From the NCBI GenBank assembly GCA_022495995.1, contig JAFEMH010002583.1:207001-271000 (forward strand): a stretch of 64,000 nucleotides of DNA, in the 5' to 3' direction. This document shows positions 43,813 through 55,127 of this stretch, piece after piece. Numbering within the stretch: position 1 is the stretch's first letter; the number at the start of each line of letters is the position of its first letter. A program made the position numbers and the translations under genes. Under the pieces are notes generated by a model that searched no databases, had not been told where the DNA came from, and was given only the letters and a program-made list of their open reading frames with translations. Source of the DNA: Adenophora triphylla var. japonica (taxonomy: Eukaryota; Streptophyta; Magnoliopsida; Asterales; Campanulaceae).

Positions 43813-44579
43813 TGAACAGTATAAACCGAGATACGAATATGGACTTGCTCGAGTTGGGCCCAATCCATTTGGGCCATAAACATAATCCAATACATAAGTG
43901 TCAGGGCCGAGGAACATCTTCCTCGTATGCCGAGGAGTATACATCTCGGCCTTCTATCTTCATACTTGGACCATCGTACTCGGCATATCATCAAGTGACG
44001 AGGAGAGAAAAGTTCTTACCTCGGCATATCCTCAAGTGACGAGGAGACAGAATCATTCACCCCGGCATCTTCACATGCCGGCCAATCATCAAATGACGAG
44101 GAGGCAAAATCATGCATCCCGGCTTATATACAAATGTCGAGATAAAACATTCTTGCTCCTTGGCGTTTCGACTAGCAGATCGTACAATCTTATTTGAACA
44201 AGGATTCAACTATCATGATCCAATCAGGATTGTAATCACCTACACCAATTCAAGTCAAACAATGACTCCTTAAAAGATATAATTCTCTTAGGATTATGTC
44301 TTATCTCTTTACAAGTTCACTCCAGCATGGATTCTATCAATCCATCCCTATAAATACAAGCCCTATGGCTCATTATTTGGTACGTTACTTTTCACAATAC
44401 AGAAACTCTGTTAATTTAGTTTCTTACATACAAACCGTGAACTTACTCTCACGCCGGAGGGCCTTTAGCCGGATCCGCCCCGGCTTAGTTTACGTGTTTT
44501 CTCTTATTTTCAGGCCTTGCAATCTCCGGAGCATCCGAACGCTTGAATTTGGGCTGATTTGACGATTTTGGCATCATCA
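43813..44579 (+). repeat. 5' LTR of the Tat element
   Basis: 767 bp, from TGAACAGTATAAACC to GGCATCATCA. The TATA box TATAAATA is at about 44349. The first 380 bp (U3) contain imperfect repeats with GACGAGGAG and CTCGGCAT and have no counterpart in the 3' LTR; the last 389 bp (44191-44579) match 54734-55122. Confidence 0.85.
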
Positions 44580-44600
44580 ATTGGTTCCATTGCCGGAAAA
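44580..44600 (+). promoter_or_regulatory. Candidate primer-binding site of the Tat element
   Basis: TTGGTTCCATTGCCGG begins 1-2 nt after the LTR. It has the shape of the gypsy-type TGGCGCCGTTGCCGG site (tRNA-Asp) with several differences; I do not know which tRNA fits it best. Confidence 0.5.
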
Positions 44601-44912
44601 TCGATTCAAACACATTTTGTTTGGCCTGAAAAAAGCTCGCTAGAGCCAGTTTGTTTGCCGGAAATCTGCTAGATTTGAACGAAAATTCTTGTTCCATTTG
44701 GGCTTTGTTCTTGAACTGCCGGATTCTGCAAAAATTCGGTCGAAATTTGCAAAATCACACCGGAAGCGAATTTTTGGCCCTAATTTTTGTGTTGGAAAAA
44801 TCGCAATTGGCAGTTTGTTTGTGGTCAAAATTTGCCCTAATTTTGGCCAGAAATTTGAATCTATCGGAAATTCTCGCTTTGGTAAATTTGCTATTACAAT
44901 TCCTGATTCGCA

Positions 44913-45437
44913 ATGGACGGACAATTCGCAAGTGTAACTGCTGAGGAACAAACCCAAGTGAATGGGGTTAACCAGGATGCCGAGGAGCTGCCTCCTCCCC
45001 CTCCTCTACCTCAGCCAGACGGCCCTCCTCCCCTTGCCATGACTCTTCGCTCCAAGGGTCAGGCGAATGCCGAGGGAGAGGGTGCTAACCTTCCTCGTCC
45101 TACTCGTCCTCGTGGGAAGCAAGTGGGAAGGAAGAAGACAAAGAATGCCGACGCCGATCAAGCGGGAGGAACTCAACCCGTTGACCGACGCTCTTTGCTA
45201 CATAAACAAATGGAGACGTTGCAAAGGATGTATGAGACACAAGCTGCCCTATTGCAATTGGACCCCGATAATTCCATGGCTGAGTTCATGCTGCCATCCA
45301 GGGGCAACCCTCTCGGAAGGGAGCAGGGTGAGCAGCGAGGTCCTCCCCTCGATCCTGCCTTACCATCTAAGCGGGCCCTCCAAGATTCCCCCGTCCTCGG
45401 CATAACAATCAGAAGAAGGATCAGGTTGTTGACCTGA
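44913..45437 (+). pseudogene. Tat gag, N-terminal part
   Basis: 174-codon frame from a true ATG (MDGQFASVTAEEQTQVNG). It is acidic and proline-rich, with the basic segment RPTRPRGKQVGRKKTKN and a helical stretch METLQRMYETQAALLQLD. After about 45400 the gag reading continues in another frame (through 45467-45865), so the C-terminal 15 codons are out of frame: a frameshift. Confidence 0.7.
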
Positions 45438-45466
45438 GAAGCCAATTAAATCCCAGGGAAGAGGAA

Positions 45467-45865
45467 GTGAACTCACGGGACTTGAGAACAAGACTTAGTC
45501 TATCTAAGCGAATGTCACCACCTCGTCTCGTCATGGCTCCTCGTCGTCTTGGATCACCTCGTCCTCATCGATCTCATCACGATTCTCCTCAACCACGTCG
45601 AACTCGCCCTGATTCTCCCCGTCCTCGTGCTCGTGAATTCGCACGGCCAAGGACACCTGAACCATACAGAATGATTCTTGGTGGCCAGGAATTGGAACCA
45701 AGATGTGGGAAGGCACCATCTAAACGCGACAACCATCGAAATGACGGGGAGCACAGTAGGATAAATGGTCACCCCAAGGATAAATCAGTCCGTAGCTCCC
45801 AGCGAAGCACCCGCTCGAGCAGTGATAAAGAAGTGGAAACCAAACAATGGGAACTGTTGAAATAA
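45467..45865 (+). pseudogene. Tat gag, central Arg/Pro-rich part
   Basis: 132-codon frame rich in Arg, Ser and Pro (HRSHHDSPQPRRTRPDSPRP). It is in the same frame as the capsid region and is separated from it only by TAA at 45863-45865. This sort of disordered basic segment is normal between the N-terminus and capsid domain of Tat gag. Confidence 0.7.
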
Positions 45866-45877
45866 AGACTGGATGAC

Positions 45878-47245
45878 ATGGAGATGGGAAAGAAGTTCAA
45901 TGATGATGACTATGACTGGGCTACCCGTCCATTCTCCCGAAGGATCACTGAAGCACCACCTAATCCTCGCTTTAAGGTACCGAATTTTGAAAAGTACAAC
46001 GGAACCACTGACGCGAAAGACCACGTGCAAAGTTTTGAGCAAACCATGAATCTCCTCACCACCGCTGATGACATGCTCTGCAAAGCTTTCGCGAGCACCT
46101 TCTCCGGAACAGCCTTGACCTGGTTCCGTGAGCTTAAAAGAGGTTGCATCGATTGCTGGAGGGGTATGAGGAGAATGTTCTTAGACCACTTTGCCACTGC
46201 TGGTAAGAGGAAGATGAGATTGGCCGACCTTGCCAACATCGAGCAAGGAAAGGGAGAAACCACCCTCAGTTACTACAACCGATTCCGCAAAATGGCGGAC
46301 CAGGTAGAAGAGAGCCTCACTGACACGGAAGTCATAGTTTGTTTCAACTCTGGATTGAAATCTGGTCCCCTCATCTATGAACTCTCCGCCCGGGAACCTA
46401 AGTCCAAATCCGAATTATACAAGGTGGCTTATGCCATTTCCATGGCTGAGGACAAAACAAAGAAAAGAGGATCTGACAAGACGGAACCGGAAGCAGCTGG
46501 CACTCGTCAGAATGAAAATGGGAATGGTAAAGGCTCCAAGGGGAAGAATAGGACAAGAAGCACCGAAAAGCCGAAAGTATTCACTCCTCTTACCAAACCC
46601 ATCTCGGAAATCATGCAATTGGTAGATCTCCCTCCTCCCCGTCCACTGAGTGACAAACCGAAGTTCCCCCGTGATAAATCTAAATTCTGTGATTTCCATA
46701 AGGACCATGGCCACAATACTGATGGCTGTTGGGCCCTCAAGAAAATAATACAACGGTGGGTCGACGAGGGAAAGCTAGACCGCTATGTCATGAAGAAGGA
46801 TGGAAAGCGGAAGCAAAAGGAGGAGGAAAGCGAAGATGACGACAAAAGTGAAGATGGAGAGCGTAGGCCTCCTAGGGCCAAATTGCATGTGATCCGTGAA
46901 GAAGTGACTTCCACCAGAAAAGGCGGGGATCGGATCCATGGGCTGAGCAAAGTATACCATGTGCCTGCTTGGATTCATAAGGCAGAAGAGGTAATCAGCT
47001 TCTCTCCCAACGAATTAGCAGGAAGTCGTGCTGCCCGTGAGCAACCCTTGGTCATAAAGGGTAGGATTGATAATGTGGAATCGAAAAGATTACTTGTGGA
47101 CACGGGGGCCTCCCGTGACATTCTGTACTATTCCGCTTTCCAACATATGGGATTGAAAGACACCATGCTGGAACCATATCATGGCGAGTGGAAGGATTCA
47201 CCAATCATAAGGTTGGAGCTAAAGGGAGCTGTGGGTGGAACTTGA
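45878..47245 (+). pseudogene. Tat gag capsid, zinc finger and protease
   Basis: 455-codon frame. Residues about 30-200 form the retrotransposon gag (capsid) domain (FKVPNFEKYNGTTDAKDHVQ, FSGTALTWFRELKRG). A Tat-type zinc finger follows: CDFHKDHGHNTDGCWAL. The aspartic protease has KRLLVDTGASRDILYYSAF (DTGA at about 47097-47110). The frame breaks at 47229-47245, inside the protease, and continues in the frame of the next segment. The in-frame stop just upstream (45863) is a further break. Confidence 0.9.
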
Positions 47246-48926
47246 AGTCGGTGAACATCCCTTCCGAGCCAAGGCTACCGTCAACTTTGTAGTCATGGAC
47301 TTGACTAGTGATTATCATGCAATCATAGGCATTCCAAGTCAAGCTAAACTTGGGATGGTGGCCTCCCTTCCTCATCAACGAGTTAAATTTCCCACTCGTG
47401 CTGGAATTGGATGTGTGAGGGCAACCCCCAAAGACTTCTTGGAACATGTCGTGAAGAGCAGAAAGAAATCTAAAAGTGTGGAAATAGACACCCCCGAGGA
47501 AAACATCAAGATCTCCAAGTCTCAGAAAACCACAGAAACTAGCTCCAGAATGAGCTATATCCGTGAGGTGCTTGATGATGAGGAAGAACCTATGGTCCTA
47601 GAAATTGCAGATGACCAAGGCATAATCCCACCTGTATCTGAGGAAGAGCCTCTGGTCCAAGAAAGTGCAGATGACCAAGGCATAGTTCCGCCCATCTCCG
47701 AGGAAGATCCCATTCTCATCAACGGCCAGAACTCGGGGGCCAACCATGACATGAGAGGGGTCGATTTGCCCGACATTGATGGATTAATGGAGGAAGAAGG
47801 CCTCAACGTGAATGACAATGAAGGAAGGAGAATTAGAGAAATTATTATCGACTCTCTGGAATTTCGAGACGGTCCTGAAATGAAGCCTGTAGATGAGCTA
47901 GAAGAGGTAGTCATCAATCCTGACTACCCTGAACAAAAAATCAAACTCGGGGGCCAGCTATCACCGGAAGAAAAAGAAAAAATCGTCTCCCTCCTAAAAA
48001 ATAGTCTCGACGTCTTTGCTTGGAGAGTCGAAGACATGAGAGGGATAAATGAAGAAGTAGCCCTCCACCGCTTGGAAGTCGATCCTTTGGCAAAAACTAT
48101 CTCCCAGACAAGGAGGAATTTTGCAAGGGAAAAGGAGGAAGCTATTAAGGAAGAGGTGCAGAAATTACTTAGCGCCGAAATTATTCGAGAAGTAAAGTAC
48201 CCCGTGTGGTTGGCCAATGTGGTGATGGTCAAAAAGCAAAATGGAAAGTGGCGTATGTGTATAGACTTCACCGATCTAAACAAGTCCTGCCCCAAAGACA
48301 GCTATCCTCTTCCCAGAATCGACAAATTGGTTCACTCCATTGCTGGACACCAAACTCTCAGCTTCCTAGATGCCTATTCAGGCTATCATCAGATAAAAAT
48401 GGTGGAAGAGGACATCGAAAAGACGGCCTTCCAAACACACAGGGAAACTGCGTACATCATGATGCCTTTTGGGCTCAAGAATGCGGGTGCCACGTACCAA
48501 CGGATGGTGAATCGAGTATTTGGTGCGCAAATAGGTTGCAACATGGAGGTCTATATCGATGACATGGTCATTAAGACCAAGGAGGGTAGTCACACTCCTG
48601 ACTTGGAAGAGACAATAAACAACCTCCGAGCCAACAACATGAAGTTAAACCCAAGTAAGTGTGTGTTCGGGGTAACAACTGGAAAGTTCTTGGGCTTCAT
48701 GGTATCACAAAGGAGAATTGAGGCGAACCCCGAAAAAATCAAGGCACTCATTGACATGAAGGAACCTACCACCATCAAGGAGGTTCAAAGATTAAATGGA
48801 AGAATAGCAGCACTTGGAAGATTCATTGCCAAATCTGCCGAAAAGTCACTGCCTTTCTTTAAGGTATTGAAGGGTACCAAGAGCTTCTGCTTGGACTCCC
48901 GAATGCTCAAGCGTTCCTCCGATTGA
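47235..48926 (+). pseudogene. Tat protease end and reverse transcriptase
   Basis: 563-codon frame. It begins with the C-terminal half of the protease (VVMDLTSDYHAIIGIP), passes through an acidic linker with a duplicated EEEPMVLEIADDQGIIPPV-type unit, and then the reverse transcriptase: KKQNGKWRMCIDFTDLNKSC, DAYSGYHQI, MPFGLKNAGATYQRMVNRVF and the catalytic YIDDM (about 48553-48567). The thumb and start of RNase H follow, and the frame is lost near 48900. Confidence 0.92.
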
Positions 48927-49327
48927 AGGAGTACTTGGGTTCCCCTCCCTTGCTCGGCATTCCGACTACCGGTGAGATCTTTGTATGTCTTCCTAGCTGC
49001 CAGCGATCATGCTTTGTCGCATCTTGTCCTAGTTCGAATGACGAAGGAATTCAGAATCCCGTCTTCTATGTCTCTAAGGCACTGTCTGACGTGGAAAGCA
49101 GATACTTTAATGTGGAGAAGATAGCGTACGCGCTAGTCATTGCATCGAGGAAATTACGTGCCTATTTTTCTGCACATCCTATCACCGTGTACACGAATGA
49201 ACCACTGAAGAAGATATTACATAAGTTGGACGGCTTCGGACGTCTCCTTAATTGGTCCATCGCTCTTACCGAGTTTGATATCACCTACCAACCAAGGAAG
49301 ACCCTCACAGCCACGACCTTTGGTTGA
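48923..49327 (+). pseudogene. Tat first RNase H region
   Basis: 134-codon frame with LKEYLGSPP-type start, NPVFYVSKALSDVESRYFNV and AYFSAHPITVYTNEPLKKIL, the conserved RNase H segment after gypsy RT. Residues about 20-40 do not look like the family and are probably a local out-of-frame stretch with compensating indels. The frame ends at about 49310 and the reading moves to the next frame. Confidence 0.85.
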
Positions 49328-51143
49328 CTTCATGGTCGAGACTGCCTTTACGGGTGAGCATCTCCCCACCTCCCGGAAGCAAAACGCACCGAAGGAAAAA
49401 GACTCTCCCATCGAACTCCCATCCAACTGTTGGATCCTGTATACGGACGGATCAGCTACAAAGGAAAGAAGCGGAGCTGGAGTTGTGCTAGCAAGCCCGG
49501 AAGGAGAGTACACCATGCAAGACGCCATTCGTTTCAAGTTCCCTGCCTCCAACAATCAAGCAGAATATGAAGCTCTAATATTTGGTATTGAGTTGGCCTC
49601 CTTCTACGGAGCAACTAAGGTGGCGGCTTTCTGTGACTCCCAACTCGTTGTCAAACAAGTAAAGGGAGAGTATAACACCCAAGACCCCACCCTTGCCAAA
49701 TATAAGGACCTTGTCCTAGACATGACGAAGAAGATGGAATTTTTCGAACTCAAGCAAATAGGCAGGGAAGATAATCAAGTCGCAGACGTTCTATCTAAAC
49801 TAGCAACCATGGATGTGTCTACATCTAAGACCAGTCCATATGTAGTTTATGCCGAGGAACCTGCGTATGAAAGACTACAAGTCATGCTCCTAGACGGAGA
49901 GGAGAGATGTTGGATCGATGACTACATTGAGTACATTGAAAAGGAGAAACTCCCAGAAGATGAAGCTCAAGCTAAACTTATCAAGAAGAGGTCCCCAAGG
50001 TTCGTGGTGATGAGCGGAGTCCTCTACCGAAGATCTTTCACGAAGCCCCTGCTAAGGTGTGTCTATCCTAAGGAAATTGAGAACCTCTTGGCAGAAGTAC
50101 ATGAAGGTGTTTGCGGCGGACACCCGGGGGCCAGAACCTTAGCTGACAAGATCATATCGCTAGGTTACTATTGGCCAAACCTGAGGGAGGACGCGCACGC
50201 TTATGTTAGAAAATGTGACAAATGCCAAAGATTCTCTGACATTCCTAGACTACCGGCAGTTGAGCAAACACTTGTGATACCTACGTGGCCATTTGACATG
50301 TGGGGGATCGATATCATCGGACCCTTCCCTCCCGCCCGTGGTAATTGCAAATACGTGATAGTAGCCGTTGACTACTTCTCCAAGTGGATAGAAGCCAAAG
50401 CGTTAGCCAAGATAACGGAAGAGAACGCAATCAATTTTGTCCACGACAACATCTGGTGCAGATTTGGCCTTCCACATACAATTGTCTCTGATCATGGACT
50501 ACAATTCTCTACGGCATTCACTACAGAGTTGGGAAGAGTCAAAGTCCGCCATGCAAAATCCTCAGTTAGCAGACCCCAAGGCAACGGTCAAGCAGAAGCT
50601 GCCAATAAACTGGTCCTAACCGCCCTTACCAAGAACCTTGAGGGACGCGAGGGTAGATGGTTGGACGAACTTCCCCTAGCCTTATGGGCTGTTCGCACAA
50701 CCACCCGGGGGCCAACCGGGGAAACCCCATTCGCACTAACCTTTGGTTCTGAGGCTATGGCACCAGCTGAAATGGCCATCCCTACGGTGAGAAACTCCCA
50801 TTATGATGAGCAAGTCAACAAGGTTAATAGGCTCCTGGACCTAGACCTGATAGATGAGAAACGACTAGCTGCGCAGATGAGGATGGTAAATTACAAGCAA
50901 AGGACCAAGGCATATCATGATAAGAGGGTCATCAGAAGAGTATTCCAAGTAGGCGATTGGGTACTTAGAAAAATCGAGGCGACTGGTCGGAAGGCAGAAC
51001 AAAACAAGCTCTCCCCAAATTGGGAAGGTCCCTATATCATCACTCAAGTCATTCGAGAAGGGACTTACAGATTAAAGACCAAGGAGGGGAAGGAGCTCAA
51101 GCGCCCATGGCATTCCGACAATATTAGAAAATATTATCACTAG
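49275..51143 (+). pseudogene. Tat archaeal-type RNase H and integrase
   Basis: 622-codon frame. A second RNase H (residues about 52-178) begins WILYTDGSATKERSGAGVVL and has NNQAEYEAL, FCDSQLVV and REDNQVADVLS. The integrase has the HHCC finger (residues 276-317, ending KCDKCQRF) and catalytic acids in WGIDIIGPFP (D346), IVSDHGLQF (D406) and GNGQAEAANK (E441). The C-terminal domain ends RPWHSDNIRKYYH and there is no chromodomain. It is the longest intact part of pol and stops at 51143. Confidence 0.92.
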
Positions 51144-51359
51144 TCTAGTTTATTTTGCAATAGATTAGTTTCTTGTTTTCTGTCTTTTACTTTTTAGTTG
51201 ATAGGATTGCAGTTCGATGTAATCACGTTTCAGTTTTACGAAAGCAGTTTCTTCCAACATGCAAACCAACTATCAGCTCCTCACACAAACACCAGAAGAC
51301 GATGATCTTATCCCCGACTCTTCAAAACATACACCTTACGTCTTGAAAAGGGTCCGCCT

Positions 51360-51750
51360 CGACTCAACGACTACAGGTTCCTAACAGCCAAGACCGAGGG
51401 TCCTCCTCGGCCTAAGGGCTTTACATCCTGACAAGGGTCCGCCTTGATTCCAGGATTACAACTATCACAGTCAAGACCAAGGATTCTTCCTCGGCCTGAT
51501 GACTTGCCTCACGTCAAGACAAGGAAACACCTTGTCACTACGACTAAAAGGCATCACGTCTGAAACCTGTGCACGAGTCATCTTCCTCGGCATAAGGAGA
51601 CGAAAAAGAAGAAATCACCAACAGTCAAAGCCGAGGAATCCTTCCTCGGCCTATACGACTTAAGAGTACAGTCCAAGCCGAGGAGTCCTTTCTCGGCCTA
51701 ACTACTTGCTCAATTAACAGGGAACGAGGGACCCTCCTCGGATCCCACCT
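51360..51750. repeat. GCCGAGG/CCTCGGC hairpin array
   Basis: At least five imperfect hairpins of the type GCCGAGGANTCCTTCCTCGG in tandem, spaced about 50-70 bp, between the pol stop and the end of the antisense gene. Related GACGAGGAG/CTCGGC words occur in the 5' LTR U3 region (about 43910-44110). Confidence 0.8.
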
Positions 51751-51903
51751 TCACAAGTTTTATGCCTATGCCTAGCATACAAACAAACATGAACAATTCA
51801 TAGAAACAATATGAATTCGAACAAAAAGGACTTTTTCATTGATATTCAAAGAAAAATACAAGTCCTAACATCTATTACAGAAAAGGAAAAAGAAAAATCC
51901 TAT

Positions 51904-52728
51904 CTAAGTTTGTTGGCCATCATCAAAAGATATTTCAAGCCATTCCTCTGTAATGGAGCCAGGAGGGGGAAGATTGGTCTGATCAGCTTGAGTCCCCGTT
52001 CCCTCGGCGCCTCCCTCCTCGGCCTCGGCTTCCCCATCTTGGATGGCTCCCACCAAAGCCTGAAGGTTGCCAGGAACAACTGATGGGGGCACCCACACTT
52101 CGCGGCCGGCCTGAGCATCCACCTCGGCCATCACATCAATGTTATATTGTGAGAAGGGGATCAAAGGGTGAAGAGCCCTTGCCCCCTCGTCATACTGATC
52201 CTGGCTGATCAGCAGAGCAACCTTGTTGATGTCCAAGCCAGTGGAGGGGTCAGCCAAGATACGGCGAGCGAGATGGAGATACCCGTCCTCGATCATGGTT
52301 GCCGTCTTTTCATCCACGGCTTCTTGAAAGACCGAGCTGGCCATCATAGCGTCCTTGAAAGCCTGGCTCTCTTTGAATTGGGCCACAGCCTCCTCTTCCC
52401 TAGAAGAAATAGTAGCTTCGAACCCTCGGCATTTGGCTTCGGCTTCCTCGGCCCTCACTTGGACCTCGGCCTTATCCTTCCTTGCCTTAGCAAGTTCTTC
52501 TTCTTTTCGCCGGAGATGCTCCTCGACTTTTGTCTTCTCTCCCTCGGCTCTCAGAACCTCGGCTTCTACTTTGGCCTTGGCCGCTGCGAGCTCAGCGTCC
52601 TTGGCCTTCAAAAGCTTAACCATGGAAGCCTTCTCGGCCTCACTCTTCTCCTGGGCGGTCTTAGCCTCATTCAAGTGCCTGGCTTTTTTCTTGGCCAAGA
52701 CATTCTCGTAAGCCGTGACGAAAGCCAA
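51904..52728 (-). pseudogene. Tat antisense gene, 3' exon (coiled coil)
   Basis: Minus-strand frame of 274 codons. It starts after a TCTCTTTCAG acceptor at about 52728 (LAFVTAYENVLAKKKARHLN). Residues about 10-110 are Ala/Glu/Lys-rich heptads (EAEVLRAEGEKTKVEEHLRR), a strong coiled coil. The C-terminal half is acidic and Gly/Pro-rich. The exon upstream (from about 52840) has a GT donor after GILIAE but contains stops. These proteins are encoded antisense in many Tat elements, and their function is unknown. Confidence 0.7.
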
Positions 52729-52894
52729 CTGAAAGAGAAATCAATATTAGAAATCCAAGCAAATCTCAAAATCAATATGATCGAGAAAAGGAGACATTCA
52801 CCTCGGCAATTAAGATCCCCTTGCGGCAAAGCAAGTTATCTTCGCTAGGACCCTCTTTGACGAGAGCCTAATAAGCCTCCTCGTCCATAGCTCT

Positions 52895-53485
52895 CTAGAC
52901 TGGAGCTCGACCCAATCTCACCAAAGGTCCCTTCCTAATTTGCAGAGGAATACCCCTCAGACGTGGAACACTTGCAACCATGCGCCGAGCCAGCTCATCG
53001 GCCTCGTCATAAGTTTTGACGGTTTGAATGGTAAGGGGAGGAGGACCCTCAGGGTTGGAGGATTCAACAGTTGCCCGCTTAGCTGCAGGCTCCTCGGCGC
53101 TAGCAACTTGGGCCCTCTTGGAGCCAGAACGTCTGCCTACGAGGCCTGTCTCCTCGGCCCCCACCTCCTCGGCATCAACATGGAGGCTATGCCCCTCTGT
53201 TGTTGATGGATTAGCTTGCTCCTCAGACGCCGCCTCCTCGGCATTCACCTCCCCGTGTGGTTTGAATGGAAGGGGTTGATCACCCTGAGCATTTAGTACC
53301 AAGTTGCGGGCATTGGCTTCCTCCCTCCTCTCTACCAAGCCCGACTTCTTGACTTGTTTCCTCTTCTGTTTTACCAGCTCCATGGGACTTAGTCTCTTCA
53401 TGGCTAGTTCCGCTTCTTCCTCGGGGGTTAAAATTGCAAAGACAAAGAAGAGATGGTTAAGTACGAGCAGAAGGAGAGTCAACAA
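52895..53485 (-). pseudogene. Tat antisense gene, middle exon
   Basis: Minus-strand frame, informative from about 53430 (TPEEEAELAMKRLSPMELVK) to GPLVRLGRAPV, ending at a TAG. It is highly charged and disordered (EEVGAEETGLVGRRSGSKRA). The intron border with the 5' exon is unclear; a donor after LEEVD or GG near 53540 and an AG before EEAELAM are possible. Two in-frame stops between here and the 3' exon show decay. Confidence 0.55.
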
Positions 53486-53529
53486 TAATGCAAAAAACTA
53501 CCAAGTATCAGAGTTAAATATTTACATCC

Positions 53530-54306
53530 AACCACGTCTACTTCTTCCAGACATTGGTCCAGGGGAGGGATCTTACACCTCGGACAATCCTCATGAAAAA
53601 CGAGGCCGGGATGTATTGCCCAATCATTAAAGCGCCTTCCCCTCTTAACAGTGACGAGGGGAACCACCCCATCCTTCGGCCCCGGCATCAATCCAGCCTG
53701 GACATAGTAATGATCAGAAGTTTCTATGGCCGACCAGTCGAGAAGCCCCACCTCGGCAAAATCCTCCAGACGCTTGATCAAAGCCTTGGTCCATTCATAT
53801 TGTTGAACAGGACCTGATGAAGTTGGAGCCTTGCAAGGGGATTGGAACTCCCAGCCTTGGCGGCTCTCGACCCTAATTGCGTGGTTTTCCCAACCTGCAA
53901 CTTTGCTGGACATAGGGAGAAGGAGTTTGGGTTTCTTGGGTGCACTTTGGATGACGAGGAGCCAGCTGTCCGAGACAAAGCTGACTTGGTAGAAGTGCCG
54001 AAAGGCTCCCATGGTCGGCTCAAATCCTAAACTCCTGCATAGCACTATGAAGCTAACAAGGACCCTGGTACCATTGGCTCCTAGCATGGCCGGCACTGCC
54101 CTCACGTCGTCCAAAAACTCGTTAATAAAGGGGTCCAAAGGAAGACGGAGCCCCTGTTGAAATTGTTTGAAATAGAAGTGGACGTAGTCTTCATTATAGT
54201 AGAAGCTCGTCTCCTCCTTTTTTGTCTTCAAATTGGGTTTGCTAATATAAGTTAACTTATACTCGGCTTTGTCCACCCCGTATGTGGAATACAACTTAGC
54301 AAGCAT
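53530..54306 (-). pseudogene. Tat antisense gene, 5' exon with PF04195-like domain
   Basis: Minus-strand frame with GLRLPLDPFINEFLDDVRAV, then PAMLGANGTRVLVSFIVLCR and SLGFEPTMGAFRHFYQVSF. This is the signature of the plant domain named putative gypsy type transposon (Pfam PF04195, Transposase_28). It continues with WTKALIKRLEDFAEVGLLDW and ends near CKIPPLDQCLEEVD. The start at 54306 is the first ATG in the frame; an upstream exon is possible. Its position between pol and LTR, on the opposite strand, fits the antisense gene of Tat elements. Confidence 0.8.
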
Positions 54307-54733
54307 GGGGTCCCCGGCCTTTGGAGGCCTCTCTTATCGTTGCCTTCCACCTCGGCCTCCCATTACTCGGCCTTTGCTGCCTTCGACCTGGGCACCATCC
54401 ACAAAAGCATCAACAATTCAGCGGGACGAGGAGGTCTCTCCTTCTCTACCCGTCATATCTACAAAAAGACGAGGGGACAAAATTAGTTACCTCGTCAATG
54501 GCTGATCTAATGACGGGGAAGGGAGATATCCCTCCTCGTCATTGCATAAGGCCGAGGAGAGAGCCTTACCACTCAGACGCTCACGAACTATATGGTCTGA
54601 AGACAGGTAGAACAGTTCGATGTGTTCCACTATTTCTGCTCTATCCTCAAGCAACACTACATTACGAGTCGAAGAATCAATTCGATCTATCCTTGTTTTA
54701 TCCGGGTATTGGATGAACATCCGAGTACGGCCA

Positions 54734-55122
54734 TATTTGAACAAGGATTCAACTATCATGATCCAATCAGGATTGTAATCACCTACACCAATTTAAGTCA
54801 AACAATGACTCCTTAAAAGATATAATTCTCTTAGGATTATGTCTTATCTCTTTACAAGTTCACTCCAGCATGGATTCTATCAATCCATCCCTATAAATAC
54901 AAGCCCTATGGCTCATTATTTGGTATGTTACTTTTCACAATACAGAAACTCTGTCAATTTAGTTTCTTACATACAAACCGTGAACTTACTCTCACGCCGG
55001 AGGGCCTTTAGCCGGATCCGCCCCGGCTTAGTTTACGTGTTTTCTCTTATTTTCAGGCCTTGCAATCTCCGGAGCATCCGAACGCTTGAATTTGGGCTGA
55101 TTTGACGATTTTGACATCATCA
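54734..55122 (+). repeat. 3' LTR of the Tat element (short)
   Basis: 389 bp matching 44191-44579 with four transitions; it ends GACATCATCA before the GTTAT duplication. A TGAACA at 54714 could be the original 5' terminus, which would leave only about 20 bp of the missing U3. No polypurine tract precedes either position, so a deletion has probably removed the tract and most of U3. Confidence 0.9.
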
Positions 55123-55127
55123 GTTAT

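Larger units (their letters stand above)
43813..55122 (+). mobile_element. Ty3/gypsy element, Tat lineage, with antisense gene
   Basis: TSD GTTAT at 43808-43812 and 55123-55127; termini TG and CA. Plus-strand gag-pol runs 44913-51143 in several shifted frames (gag, protease, reverse transcriptase, RNase H, a second archaeal-type RNase H, integrase). A gene on the opposite strand occupies 54306-51904 between pol and the 3' LTR. Two RNase H domains and the antisense gene are hallmarks of the Tat lineage. The 389-bp homologous part of the two LTRs differs at only four sites, all transitions, so the insertion is young, yet gag-pol is broken. The 5' LTR is longer than the 3' LTR by about 380 bp. 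Confidence 0.93.

Noticed and set aside
44296..44562. An 88-codon frame repeated at 54839-55105
   Set aside because: Both lie inside the LTRs of the Tat element, over the TATA box, and are the same repeat; no evidence of coding.
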